A stretch of 64,000 nucleotides of DNA from an uncultured Burkholderiales bacterium (GCA_943908475.1 CALTTG010000001.1:186001-250000); one strand, 5' to 3'; counted from the first letter of the stretch, positions 26,187 to 34,855 are shown. Notes: a model not told the origin generated them from the sequence alone. Numbers and translations are program-made.

Positions 26187-28681
26187 GCTGCATCCAACGC
26201 AATCTTTAGTTCTGCGTTGGCCTCATCTGCTGTTTTATAGCGTTGACTGGACAGGCGCCCCCAGACACAACGCTCAAGCCAATCTTGCAATGATGTGTCT
26301 TTGTTGATCTCAATCAGCACAGCAATCGATATCATCAAAGCAACCAAAAGACCAATAATGGGAATTGCGAACACACCGAGGAATCCGTAGAATGAAACGG
26401 CTGCAGCCAGTGACAACCCAACAACTGCAGAGCCCCGATATAACCACATCATGCCAAAATTACCCTCTTTATACTCATCGCTTGACTTCGAGTAATCAAG
26501 CGCAGCCATGACTAGCCCTGCGGCGATCCCCAACCTTGGCCCCCATGTGACCAATTTCTTTGCAACGCTTGAGGTGATGCCTTGCCCATACCTCAACCCC
26601 AGCGCCGCCCGCCCCGCCAACGCATTGCCAATGGCATCGGCTGTCGTCCCTGACAAGGCCGCCACGCCTGCCCATTTTCTGGCCGTGGCATCCGTTCGGT
26701 CATGCGACATGGCATTGCCTTCGTCCACCCACGTCTTGGTCAGGCAAACCGCTTGCAGCAAGCCCGTGATGGCGCCGACCCGCACTGATCGGTTGATCAC
26801 CGTGCGCCAGCGCGACAGATTCAGGTCGTCGAGCTTGTCGGGCGTCACACGCATGGCCTGAAGCCAACCTGCCCGCTCGTTCGGCGGCAGGTTCTTTGGC
26901 ATGCTGGCATGCATCTCTTGGTCGGCCATGAAGATCCATCGGTGCGAGCTTTGGCCCTCGATCTTCTGCCCCTGCAGTTGCATCAAGCGCATTTCTGCCG
27001 CCACTGCGCGCTGGATCTGATGTTCGTTCTTGATCTTTCCGCTCGACCTGAGCAACTGCCTGATCAAGTGCTCACGGAACTTCTTCTTGCTGCCCACCAC
27101 GTCCACCACCACCAGCGGGTGCCCAGAGATCATGCCCAGCGCAAATGCTGCGGCACGCGGCGCCTTGCCATCCAAGATCTGGTTCAGTGAACGGGCAATG
27201 GGGCCGCCCAGATTGGCCAGCACCTGCGCGGGCAAGTCCCTTGCGCCGGGTGACAGGCGCTTGACCGCCGTGTCGTAGGTGGCAATCAGGTTGTCCCACG
27301 GGACGATGCGTGCATCGAGTGAGCCGCCTTTGACCGCCGCTTCAAGCAATTCAGCCACGCTGTCGAGATTGAAGCTCACGGCGCGCAGGGCCAGGTTGCT
27401 TCGGTCTGTAGGCTTGCCGTCCGTCCACTTGCTGTAGATGGCGTCGCAAGCGCCCTTGTCTTGCGTGGATTCAATGCACTGATTGAACGAGGCGGTGTAC
27501 ACCGCACCTGATTCAACGTCCTTGGGGTCGTAGTTGCACTGGAAGTTCATCGCCATGCTGGTCGACTCCATCCAGGCAGCGTGTGACCTGGCCAGGGGCG
27601 CAAGAACGGCCTCGTCAAAACTCTTGAAAGCTGCTTCGTGCCCGTTCTTCCATTTCCCCCAAGCCACAGGGTCGAATTTGGCTTCGTAGCGTTTCCAGGC
27701 CACGTCAGCCAACTTCTCAAGCCGCTCAGGCGTGACGGACTCGCGGTGCATTTTGGCGGCGCGCAGGTCTGGCTCCATGGGTTGGCCCGGCATCCAATCC
27801 GACTGGTACATGCGATGCCTACCCGTCTCGGCATCGTCTGCCAACTGGTTCCCCATCGCTGCTTCTGACAGCATGGTCTGGCTGCGAACCATCTGCTGGA
27901 TGTTCTCAATGGCGGCAGAGGCGGCCAACTCTTTTTGACGCGAGGGGTGGTTGGCAAAATCCGATGCTTGGTCTCGCATCAAGATGGCCAGATCAGAAGC
28001 AATGCCCACTGGGTCAGGCATGGTCAACACCAACCCACCCGCAGGAGAAATCAATGGCACCCGGTCTTTGAGCGCCTGGGTGGTTGCCGCCTTGGATTTG
28101 AAACCACCCACCGAGAACGCCAGCGCCTTGCCTGCTGTGGTGCTCATGGCGTACTCGGCCACCAATTTATCCACCTGGCTGATGTCAGCGGCGCCTTTGC
28201 GCTGCTTGCTGCCGATCCAGCCCTGCACGTCCAGGCAGACCATGTGTTTGGCGCGATAGGCCGCATCCTTGTGTCGCTCGATGACGGCCGGCGTCCATTG
28301 CACGTCGCTGAAGCCGAACCACACCTTGGTGGCGCGCTTCACGTCGGGGATGGTCACGCAACTGGCCACGGTGCCGCATTTGTCAGGCGCGCAGGTGAAG
28401 GCCAGCTTCGCTGGCGCGGTTTCGCCTGGGTCCAGCTTGTACAGGTAGCCCCCCTCGGTCACCACATAAGCATGCAGCCACTTTCGGGCTTCGTCGTAGG
28501 TGTAGAGATAGCCGGGGCGCAGATGACGCAGGGTGTAGGCGGACGGAGCCACCGGAATGCTGTCGGCACCCGCCAGCATCTCGCTGCTGGCCTTGGGTGC
28601 ATGGCTGCCCGCAGGAGCGATGGCTGGCCGAACAGGGAGTACAGCCAAGCCCTTCTTGTCGCAAAACTCGCAATTGTTCAT
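26183..28681 (-). CDS. Type VI secretion effector with VasX-type N-terminal region
   Basis: Large protein of 832 aa. The start MNNCEFCDKKGLAVLPVRPA and the nearby LRHLRPGYLYTYDEARK are the signature of the VasX N-terminal domain (BTH_I2691-type effectors), including a CxxC pair. The middle is soluble and the last 200 residues contain several hydrophobic helices with Gly/Ala-rich segments, as expected for a membrane-perturbing toxin. GGGAAG supports the chosen start. The DUF4123 adaptor gene lies 28 nt upstream and DUF6708 overlaps downstream. The toxic mechanism is inferred from VasX of Vibrio cholerae, not shown. Confidence 0.85.
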   Translation of the reverse strand: MNNCEFCDKKGLAVLPVRPAIAPAGSHAPKASSEMLAGADSIPVAPSAYTLRHLRPGYLYTYDEARKWLHAYVVTEGGYLYKLDPGETAPAKLAFTCAPDKCGTVASCVTIPDVKRATKVWFGFSDVQWTPAVIERHKDAAYRAKHMVCLDVQGWIGSKQRKGAADISQVDKLVAEYAMSTTAGKALAFSVGGFKSKAATTQALKDRVPLISPAGGLVLTMPDPVGIASDLAILMRDQASDFANHPSRQKELAASAAIENIQQMVRSQTMLSEAAMGNQLADDAETGRHRMYQSDWMPGQPMEPDLRAAKMHRESVTPERLEKLADVAWKRYEAKFDPVAWGKWKNGHEAAFKSFDEAVLAPLARSHAAWMESTSMAMNFQCNYDPKDVESGAVYTASFNQCIESTQDKGACDAIYSKWTDGKPTDRSNLALRAVSFNLDSVAELLEAAVKGGSLDARIVPWDNLIATYDTAVKRLSPGARDLPAQVLANLGGPIARSLNQILDGKAPRAAAFALGMISGHPLVVVDVVGSKKKFREHLIRQLLRSSGKIKNEHQIQRAVAAEMRLMQLQGQKIEGQSSHRWIFMADQEMHASMPKNLPPNERAGWLQAMRVTPDKLDDLNLSRWRTVINRSVRVGAITGLLQAVCLTKTWVDEGNAMSHDRTDATARKWAGVAALSGTTADAIGNALAGRAALGLRYGQGITSSVAKKLVTWGPRLGIAAGLVMAALDYSKSSDEYKEGNFGMMWLYRGSAVVGLSLAAAVSFYGFLGVFAIPIIGLLVALMISIAVLIEINKDTSLQDWLERCVWGRLSSQRYKTADEANAELKIALDAA

Positions 28682-28709
28682 GACAGTGTCTTCCCTGATC
28701 TCTGTTCGT

Positions 28710-29564
28710 TCAAGCCGTGGCGGCCAGTGCACCGCTCACGGCAATCCAGAAAGCGTCGTCTTGCGCTGAGACGGCTTCTGCGTACGTGGCCTCGCGGGTA
28801 GCGACGGCCGTCATGAGAGGCCTGAAAGGCGCTGCTTGCCAGAACCCTGCCCCCCACTTCAATTGATGCGATGCAAAGGCCACACGGCTGGGCATGTCCC
28901 ACATCGTCATGGTGTGGGCCTCGACGTCAGCTGCCACGATCTGCCGAGCGACGTTCGGCAACTCGGTGAGCGCCGGGGTGCCCACCTCGCTGAACACGCG
29001 GTTGATGACACCAATGGCCTGGATGGCTTGCCACTGCTCAGGGCTCCATACAGCCCTCGCTGACGCGCCGCTTACCGAAGGGATCGCGGTTTGGTGCCAT
29101 TGCCCCTGCCAATGCCACCCGACTGAATGAGCTGGCCGTACCAAAGCTGCCAGTTGCTCTGGCCGAGCGATCCACAGAAGGTGCACCCAGACACGTACGT
29201 CGTGCCATCGAAGCCAGTGCTGGCTACCGTCAGGTGCCTTGGTGACCTGCGTCAGCGCCCAGCGCCCGAGGTCGGTACCGGCTTGGATGTCACCCAGAAG
29301 CAGTGGTGGGTGCTGCAACCCAACGTTGATAGTACCCAAGGCCTCAAGCACCTTGACCGCATCGTCTTGTGAGAGGTCATTCAGATCCAGCAGACGAGGC
29401 AAGTAGTCAGCGTCGTCTGTCAGTGCCTCGCAGGCCAACGCCCAGGTATCGTCTGGGTTGATGCATGGATAGCCAGGCAGTGCCTGCGCATCGAACACCA
29501 GGATCGGGTGAGACTGCAGCAGCCTATGCAACAAGGGCTCGGGAGCGGTGTGCACGGCATTCAT
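28710..29564 (-). CDS. DUF4123 T6SS effector adaptor
   Basis: Cytoplasmic protein of 284 aa. The early part (HPILVFDAQALPGYPCINPDD) and later WLRWHDVRVWVHLLW and WHWQGQWHQT are in line with DUF4123 adaptors, which load cognate effectors onto the tip protein VgrG. Its position between a VgrG remnant and a VasX-type effector is the canonical order. It overlaps the VgrG frame by ATGA. Confidence 0.82.
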   Translation of the reverse strand: MNAVHTAPEPLLHRLLQSHPILVFDAQALPGYPCINPDDTWALACEALTDDADYLPRLLDLNDLSQDDAVKVLEALGTINVGLQHPPLLLGDIQAGTDLGRWALTQVTKAPDGSQHWLRWHDVRVWVHLLWIARPEQLAALVRPAHSVGWHWQGQWHQTAIPSVSGASARAVWSPEQWQAIQAIGVINRVFSEVGTPALTELPNVARQIVAADVEAHTMTMWDMPSRVAFASHQLKWGAGFWQAAPFRPLMTAVATREATYAEAVSAQDDAFWIAVSGALAATA

Positions 29565-30202
29565 CTGATCGGAACCGTGGCATCGCCCGCGCCGCTGGCC
29601 TTCGATGCACTCATCTTGCAGAGGGCCCCGGCCTTGGTCAGACTCGGGCCACTCGCGCTCGCGCTGGCACCGCCCGTCAAAACCTTCATAGAGGCCTTGA
29701 ACGATGCCTTACCCGACGTGCCAATCGTGATGTTGCCTCCGTTGATCTCAATGAAGCCGCCACCACCATTCAGGAGAATTTTTTCCGGCGCAGAGATCTC
29801 CACGCTGGCAGAGGTGCTCTGGATGTCGACAGCCTTCAGCGCGGTCAACGTGAAACTGCCCTGCTGGGCCTGAACGCTCACATTGCCGCTGGCCGCATGC
29901 ATCTTCAAACCCACATCCTGCACTGCACGATCGGGGTTCTTGCTTTCGCCGCGCGTGAACATCGAAATGCCGTTGGCCACCGCCCAGGCCGCATGCCGCT
30001 GACTGAGCAAGTTCACGTCGTGGTCGGTGGTGAACGTGGCGCACCCTCCTACCGCGATCACTGTGTTGGCAGGGGTAAGTTGTGCGATGTCAGCAGCAGA
30101 CGAGATCACGATGTCTGGGGAACCCAGAACAGGGATGGTGCCGTACCCACCTTCAATGGGAGGCAATGCCGAGCCAATGGCTGATGCTTCGTCCTTACTC
30201 AC
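29561..30202 (-). pseudogene. C-terminal VgrG remnant (DUF2345 region only)
   Basis: About 213 codons match the beta-helical C-terminal part of VgrG spike proteins: EGGYGTIPVLGSPDIVI, DIAQLTPANTVIAVGG, RHAAWAVANGISMFTRG, GLKMHAASGNVSVQAQQG and the Gly-rich FIEINGGNITIG. The N-terminal two thirds (the gp27- and gp5-like parts needed to form the spike) are absent. GTG at 30200-30202 is the first plausible start; the open frame extends further up, but only antisense-like sequence over the neighbouring peptidase gene. It is either a truncated gene or a free-standing tip extension. T6SS structural genes are not in the window. Confidence 0.72.
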
Positions 30203-30278
30203 AGAAATAGCCCTGGGATTTAATTGGTGCGGAGGATACCGCCTACCCCGAGGCCCACGCCCCACCCTTTGGGTGGTT

Positions 30279-31217
30279 TCACACTTGGTTACCACCCCGA
30301 CACATGACGAAAGGCCCACCAGCCACAAAGTTCTTGAAGGCAGATTCAAGCCCCTGCAGATCTGGATGTCTACCTGTTTCGCGAACGAACTGGGCGGCAC
30401 AATCCAGCGCGCTCGCGCATGGGCTCCAGGCCACCGGGCGGCCCAAGGTTCGATCCAGGAAGTCTTCGAAGTTACCTGCGCCTTGAGGGTCAGCGTGTAC
30501 GCGCCCATAGGCGCTAGCCATTCTGACCAAAAGGTGTTGTAGCGTCTGCTCGCATGGCGACGCAAGAAATTCATGCCATGCGGTGACCAACAGGTGTTGC
30601 TCCAGGCCAGTCGAAAATCCGGGCCAATGCGAATGTCTGTCCGCAAAAAACTCGTGCCAGGCCTGGTGAATCCAGCCCGCTACCGTTACCCCTGCATGGC
30701 GCTGAAAGGTGCCATCAGGGAAAAATTGAAGATGCAAAGCGTGTACATGCGCCAGTTCGTGCCAGATGGTGGTGAGGCCGTATTGACGCTCAGTTTCATT
30801 CTCTGGTGCAACGGCAAGGCGGACGATGTCGAGCGGCATGACCACGACAATGCCGTGCATGCATGGGAATGCGAATGCGCTGGTCTTGCCCTGATACATC
30901 TCTACAGTCTGACCGATGACTTCGATCAGGTCCCGATTGGCCAGAACCGCTGCCTGCCGGTCAGGTGCCACGATGAGCCGGTATAGCCCATGCAGGCTCA
31001 TCCAGGGGTGGATCAAGCCCTGCGATGCCGCGATCAATTGCAAGGTGGTTGCAACCTGCTCTTGCAAGAGAGGATCGTCCACCTGGAACGACACCTTGTC
31101 GGCCAGAGGTGCTTGGACAGGCTCCGCTTCTGCGCCCTCGCCCTGGTTGGCAGAGAGTGCTGGGGCTGGCAGGGTTACACAGGTGAGCGCGTTGAGCGAG
31201 TGGGCGGCTGGATTCAT
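30279..31217 (-). CDS. Putative zinc metallopeptidase (HExxH), unknown family
   Basis: Protein of 312 aa without a clear signal peptide or membrane segment. It has HELAHVHALH, a textbook HExxH zinc site, and about 30 residues later WHEFFADRHSHWPG, whose Glu and Asp could supply the third ligand as in gluzincins. The Cys content is low and the protein is Gln/His-rich. No family is recognised. It lies 77 nt upstream of the VgrG remnant on the same strand, so it could be a cargo effector of the same locus or an unrelated insert. Confidence 0.6.
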   Translation of the reverse strand: MNPAAHSLNALTCVTLPAPALSANQGEGAEAEPVQAPLADKVSFQVDDPLLQEQVATTLQLIAASQGLIHPWMSLHGLYRLIVAPDRQAAVLANRDLIEVIGQTVEMYQGKTSAFAFPCMHGIVVVMPLDIVRLAVAPENETERQYGLTTIWHELAHVHALHLQFFPDGTFQRHAGVTVAGWIHQAWHEFFADRHSHWPGFSTGLEQHLLVTAWHEFLASPCEQTLQHLLVRMASAYGRVHADPQGAGNFEDFLDRTLGRPVAWSPCASALDCAAQFVRETGRHPDLQGLESAFKNFVAGGPFVMCRGGNQV

Positions 31218-31285
31218 GACGGGCAGAGCAATGCGTGCAAGTGTGCCAGTTGACTCGCAACGCCCATCATCGATTAGCCTGCGCC

Positions 31286-31366
31286 ATGATGTTCAAACGC
31301 CTATCCATCGACACGACGGATACCCCATGGACCTTTGACGACTACTGGCAGGAGACGACTCATTGA
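31286..31366 (+). CDS. Possible 26-codon leader ORF
   Basis: ATG ATG TTC opens a short frame encoding 26 aa (core DTPWTFDDYWQETTH) whose TGA overlaps the TTG start of the following membrane protein by four bases (TTGA). The overlap is typical of translational coupling. No convincing ribosome site precedes it, and it could be chance. Confidence 0.3.
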   Translation: MMFKRLSIDTTDTPWTFDDYWQETTH

Positions 31367-31752
31367 ATCAGCTTGCTGTGATCGCATTGGCCCAGGTGTG
31401 CGCCATGCTGGCAACCATCATCGCTGTGAAGCGCATGACTGCAGGTGACCCCATGGCGCCCACTTCGCAGCGCAAGCGAATCCAGGCCTGGGGGCTACTG
31501 ACTGCTGCGTGTCTTGTCCTCGTACTCTTCACCCTTGGCTTATTTGCGTCTGGATGGTTCTATAAAACCCATCTGTTGGTCACGCTTGCCATTGCTGGAT
31601 TCGTGTACTTGCCATTCTCGACGTATGGTGAAAGCGACGATGATGACTCGCCTGTGCCGATACTGGACTGGGTAAAAGTCACCGCCGCCTTGACCCTGAC
31701 CTACTCGTCTCTGGCAGCCATCTGCGCCTATGTCCTGATGTCAAAGCTGTAA
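31363..31752 (+). CDS. Small membrane protein of unknown function
   Basis: Protein of 129 aa with four hydrophobic helices (about residues 4-22, 44-66, 70-86 and 105-127) and an acidic loop (GESDDDDSPVP). A TTG start is chosen because GGAG lies about 9 nt upstream and the frame begins with the first helix. No family is recognised. It is transcribed away from the peptidase gene and toward the Mrr gene. Confidence 0.55.
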   Translation: MNQLAVIALAQVCAMLATIIAVKRMTAGDPMAPTSQRKRIQAWGLLTAACLVLVLFTLGLFASGWFYKTHLLVTLAIAGFVYLPFSTYGESDDDDSPVPILDWVKVTAALTLTYSSLAAICAYVLMSKL

Positions 31753-31770
31753 AAGCCGACTGGGCCTGTT

Positions 31771-32688
31771 TCACTCCTCGCTGAAGTAATCGGTATCAAT
31801 CCGCTTGATCTCGAAGCTGGCCTTCGGCGTGACGCCCAGGTTAAGGTCAATCATGTAATCAGCCAGCTCCGGGCCATCGATCAACACCACCCGAGGGTCG
31901 ATGTGGGCGACGTACTCCTTGGCTTCGGCCGAGAACGTGCCAGTGGTCAGGAACACGCCCTTGCGCGCACGTTTGCCATGGAGAGCGCCGACAAACTTCT
32001 GGATCTCAGGGCGACCTACCGTGCCTGCCCATCGTTTGGCCTGAATGTAGATGGTGTCGAGGCCCAAACGATCTTCATTGATGATGCCGTCGATGCCCTC
32101 ATCACCTGAGGCGCCGATGGCTCGGCCAGCATCGGCCCGGCTGCCGCCGTATCCCATCTTCAGCAACAGCTCCACCACCAGCGTCTCAAAGAACTGCGGG
32201 CTTCCGGCCTTGACCTTGTCCAGTAGCTCGGACGCCAGCTCTGAACGAATGCTTTGATAGGCCGCTTCCAGCTCTTCTTCTGGTGTGGCTGAGCTGGCCT
32301 CGACCACGGTGGACGCGCTGCCTGCCGCCACCGCCCCCTTGCGGGACGCGTTGCGGAAGACGCGGAACTTCTCGTACCGATCCAACAAAGCGATGTTGAT
32401 CTTGTCGGGCTGCTCAGCAAGCAAGGCCTGGCCAGTCGGGGTGATCACGAAGCGACCTCGCCTCGGCGAGTGCACCAACCCGGCCTGCTCCAGATAAACC
32501 TTCGCCCAGGCGACTCGGTTGTCAAAACGACGTTGTCGGCCACTGGGCAATAGCTCCTCTCGTTCCTGCTGGGTGAGCCCGAATTGGCCTGCCAACAGTG
32601 ACTTTGCCTCATGCAGTGCACATTCCGGCATGCTGCCTGCCAAAGACAGGAGGGGGAGCAACAAGGTCTGGAAGTCTGGGATGGCCAT
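31771..32688 (-). CDS. mrr: Mrr-type restriction endonuclease
   Basis: Cytoplasmic nuclease of 305 aa with the two-part Mrr layout: an N-terminal winged-helix domain (about 1-100, with SGRQRRFDNRVAWAKVYL) and a C-terminal PD-(D/E)xK-like catalytic domain. The core GDEGIDGIINEDRLGLD ... IYIQAKRW gives the D and QxK residues of the catalytic triad, in order. Mrr cuts DNA bearing foreign methylation and can respond to stress. There is no adjacent methylase, as expected for a type IV enzyme. An XRE-type regulator lies 68 nt upstream on the same strand. Confidence 0.88.
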   Translation of the reverse strand: MAIPDFQTLLLPLLSLAGSMPECALHEAKSLLAGQFGLTQQEREELLPSGRQRRFDNRVAWAKVYLEQAGLVHSPRRGRFVITPTGQALLAEQPDKINIALLDRYEKFRVFRNASRKGAVAAGSASTVVEASSATPEEELEAAYQSIRSELASELLDKVKAGSPQFFETLVVELLLKMGYGGSRADAGRAIGASGDEGIDGIINEDRLGLDTIYIQAKRWAGTVGRPEIQKFVGALHGKRARKGVFLTTGTFSAEAKEYVAHIDPRVVLIDGPELADYMIDLNLGVTPKASFEIKRIDTDYFSEE

Positions 32689-32756
32689 CGACAGTTCTCA
32701 AACGGACAGGGGCGGACGCCCACTCCAGCCGCAGGAGTTGCACGCACCCCAAGGTG

Positions 32757-33023
32757 TCACTCTGCACTCAACGCCAAGATGGCCTCGTGACGAGCCTCCA
32801 CTCGTGCGCTCAACTCGGCCAGCGTCAAATCCAGAGCCAAAGCCAGACGATACATGACGCTGATGGTCGGCTGTTTCCGCCCACTCTCGATCATGGTGAT
32901 GTAGGGGCGGTCCAGATCGCAGCGTCCGGCCACATCCTCTTGTGACAGGCCGATCTCCAACCGCCGCACCTTGACCTCCACTCCCAGAGCAGCAATCAAT
33001 GGCTGGTTTCGACTCGGTCTCAT
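32757..33023 (-). CDS. XRE-family helix-turn-helix regulator
   Basis: Small DNA-binding protein of 88 aa that is almost wholly one Cro/C1-type domain: VRRLEIGLSQEDVAGRCDLD, TMIESGRKQPTI and LALALDLTLAEL. It is upstream of mrr on the same strand and likely regulates it. Palindromes at 33044-33065 in the divergent gap are candidate operators. Confidence 0.8.
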   Translation of the reverse strand: MRPSRNQPLIAALGVEVKVRRLEIGLSQEDVAGRCDLDRPYITMIESGRKQPTISVMYRLALALDLTLAELSARVEARHEAILALSAE

Positions 33024-33043
33024 GGACGCCGAGTCTTTCGAAT

Positions 33044-33065
33044 GTGTACACTATTGACACGTGTC
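33044..33065. promoter_or_regulatory. Pair of palindromes, candidate XRE operator
   Basis: GTGTACAC and GACACGTGTC, each a perfect palindrome, lie within 22 nt upstream of the XRE gene and overlap a TTGACA that could be a -35 for the rightward gene. Paired half-sites in a divergent gap are typical of autoregulated XRE genes. The pairing is an inference. Confidence 0.4.
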
Positions 33066-33117
33066 TATAGATAACATTCGAAGACGCAGAACCAATTCAG
33101 ATGGGGCGGAACAACAG

Positions 33118-33528
33118 ATGCAATGCACTCACTGCGGCGGCACACATGGACAGTTGATGCCGATGATCCATCAGTCGGGCACACAGGATCTGACCGTGAC
33201 CCACGTCAGCATGGCGGCGCCGTACAGCGTCCAGTCATTCGGGACGCAGCAAACCCGACTGGCCGCCAACTGCGCACCACCGCGTCCACCGTCACCGATG
33301 CCAACACTGATCGCATTCGTCATCGGTGCATTCATGAGTTACGACGGCTGGAAGAGCCCGGTGGGCATCAACTGGAACCTCGTGTTGGTCGGCACAGGCC
33401 TGCTGGTTGTGAGCGTCGTGCTGGCCGCCGCTTGGTACAAGCAGGCGCAGTTTTATGCCGAAGACAAGCGCGCCTGGCAAAACACCTGGGTGTGCATGAG
33501 CTGCGGCCGTGCGCACCAGCTCACCTGA
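33118..33528 (+). CDS. Zinc-ribbon membrane protein of unknown function
   Basis: Protein of 136 aa. A CTHCGGTHG motif at the N-terminus and VCMSCGRAHQ at the C-terminus form two CxxC zinc-knuckle halves, and two hydrophobic helices lie between (about 62-78 and 84-102). Both zinc halves are therefore probably on the same side of the membrane. The ATG preceded by GGGGCGG is preferred over an upstream GTG at 33061. It is divergent from the XRE gene. No family is recognised. Confidence 0.55.
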   Translation: MQCTHCGGTHGQLMPMIHQSGTQDLTVTHVSMAAPYSVQSFGTQQTRLAANCAPPRPPSPMPTLIAFVIGAFMSYDGWKSPVGINWNLVLVGTGLLVVSVVLAAAWYKQAQFYAEDKRAWQNTWVCMSCGRAHQLT

Positions 33529-33533
33529 TCATC

Positions 33534-33569
33534 CCTGGGTCATTACCGTCATGACGGTAATGACCCAGG
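33534..33569. repeat. Perfect 36-bp palindrome
   Basis: The 18-bp arms (CCTGGGTCATTACCGTCA and its exact complement) meet without a loop. It falls in the 63-nt gap between the zinc-ribbon gene and the next gene of the same strand. There is no T-run beside it, so it is not a standard terminator. It could be a binding site for a dimeric protein or part of a mobile-element end. Confidence 0.75.
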
Positions 33570-33591
33570 CACAGCGATGGAGGAACCCGAA

Positions 33592-33936
33592 ATGAAGCAG
33601 CCCAGCGCCTCGGTGATTGATCAATTGGCCCACCTGAATCTTGACCTTCGCTCCCAGAGCCACGTGGTCCGGCGCGTTCGGGCTGCGGGCGAAGCTCAGC
33701 TCACGGCGTCGGCAACGGTATCCGAAAACGTGATCGAATTCGGCCTGACCGAACGTCAAGGTGATGTCGCCATCAACCTGCTCCACTGTGCCCTCGATGT
33801 AGATGATGAAACCATCTGGATCACAGGTGAAGGCTATGCTGAAATCCAAGGCATGCACGCAACCGACGGCACAGGCATGAAGAAGCTGAGTGCCGCGCTG
33901 GATGCCATGCGTGACGCCATGGGAGCATCGGCATGA
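33592..33936 (+). CDS. Hypothetical protein, first of a coupled three-gene unit
   Basis: Soluble acidic protein of 114 aa with no recognised domain; the middle alternates as beta strands (LTASATVSENVIEFGLTE) and the end is helical (KKLSAALDAMRDAMG). An ideal ribosome site (GGAGG, 8 nt spacing) fixes the start five codons after another ATG. It overlaps the next gene by ATGA. Confidence 0.6.
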   Translation: MKQPSASVIDQLAHLNLDLRSQSHVVRRVRAAGEAQLTASATVSENVIEFGLTERQGDVAINLLHCALDVDDETIWITGEGYAEIQGMHATDGTGMKKLSAALDAMRDAMGASA

Positions 33937-34181
33937 CAGAAAACCCAGAGGCCCTGCGCGATGAGTTGCGTGCAACTGCCTTGGCACTGCAAACCTACCT
34001 CGCTGAAATGCTGCAAGGCGACACCTCTTTGCTGGCAGAAGCGCTCAGGAAGTTTCCAGGCATGCTGGACGACATCGCGATGCGCATGGAGCCGCCGCGA
34101 AGCACCGCCAATCCGAACCTGGCCCCGACACAGTTCGCTGAATTTCTGGCGGCGTTACCCCACCGAAAGCGGCTCCAGTGA
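33933..34181 (+). CDS. Small helical hypothetical protein
   Basis: Protein of 82 aa, predicted almost entirely helical (LRDELRATALALQTYLAEML), with no recognised family. Both ends overlap neighbours by four bases, the upstream one by ATGA and the downstream one by GTGA, so it is made together with the metallophosphoesterase. Confidence 0.55.
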   Translation: MTENPEALRDELRATALALQTYLAEMLQGDTSLLAEALRKFPGMLDDIAMRMEPPRSTANPNLAPTQFAEFLAALPHRKRLQ

Positions 34182-34855
34182 TCTTCTTCTGCGGCGACAC
34201 CCATGGTCAGCTCGATCATGTGATTCGCGCTGTGCAGGTGCATCGCCCCAATGCCATTGTTTTCCTGGGCGACATCCAGGCCCCGAAGCCGCTGGATCAA
34301 ATGCTGGTGGCCATTGGTGATTTGACCGAGGTGTGGTTCATTCACGGAAACCACGACACTGACACCGTGGCTGATCACGATCACCTGTTCTCTTCTGGCC
34401 TGGCGGACCGCAATCTGCACGGCAGGGTGGTGACCATTGACGGACTGCGTGTGGCTGGCCTTGGCGGCGTGTTTCGTCAGCAGGTGTGGATGCCGCCGCA
34501 AGAACCTGTTCACCAAACACCGCAAGCCTTCCTGAATCGATGCGGCAAGGGCAACTGGTGGCGAGGTGGATTGCCTCGCAAACATCGCAGCACGATTTTC
34601 CCCTCTGACATCTTGGGCCTGCAGGGGGAGCGCGCGGATATCTTGGTGAGCCATGAGGCCCCCTCTGCTCATCCGCATGGTTTCAAGGCCATTGACGAGC
34701 TTGGTCGGGCCCTTGGTGTCAATCACGCCTTTCATGGCCATCACCATGAGCGATGCAACTACGGCTACCAAGCTTGTGAACTTGGCTTCCATGGGGTTGG
34801 TGTCGCCCTGCGAGAGATCGTTGATCAGCATGGTCACCCGATTGATCCGGTGTGA
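34178..34855 (+). CDS. Calcineurin-like metallophosphoesterase
   Basis: Cytoplasmic hydrolase of 225 aa. The dinuclear metal motifs are complete and in order: GDTHGQ (start), FLGDIQ, FIHGNHDTD, a His in SHEA and HGHHHE near the end. It belongs to the calcineurin-like superfamily; the substrate cannot be told. The GTG start overlaps the previous stop by four bases. It ends a three-gene unit of unknown purpose beside the Mrr/XRE pair. Confidence 0.85.
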   Translation: MIFFCGDTHGQLDHVIRAVQVHRPNAIVFLGDIQAPKPLDQMLVAIGDLTEVWFIHGNHDTDTVADHDHLFSSGLADRNLHGRVVTIDGLRVAGLGGVFRQQVWMPPQEPVHQTPQAFLNRCGKGNWWRGGLPRKHRSTIFPSDILGLQGERADILVSHEAPSAHPHGFKAIDELGRALGVNHAFHGHHHERCNYGYQACELGFHGVGVALREIVDQHGHPIDPV

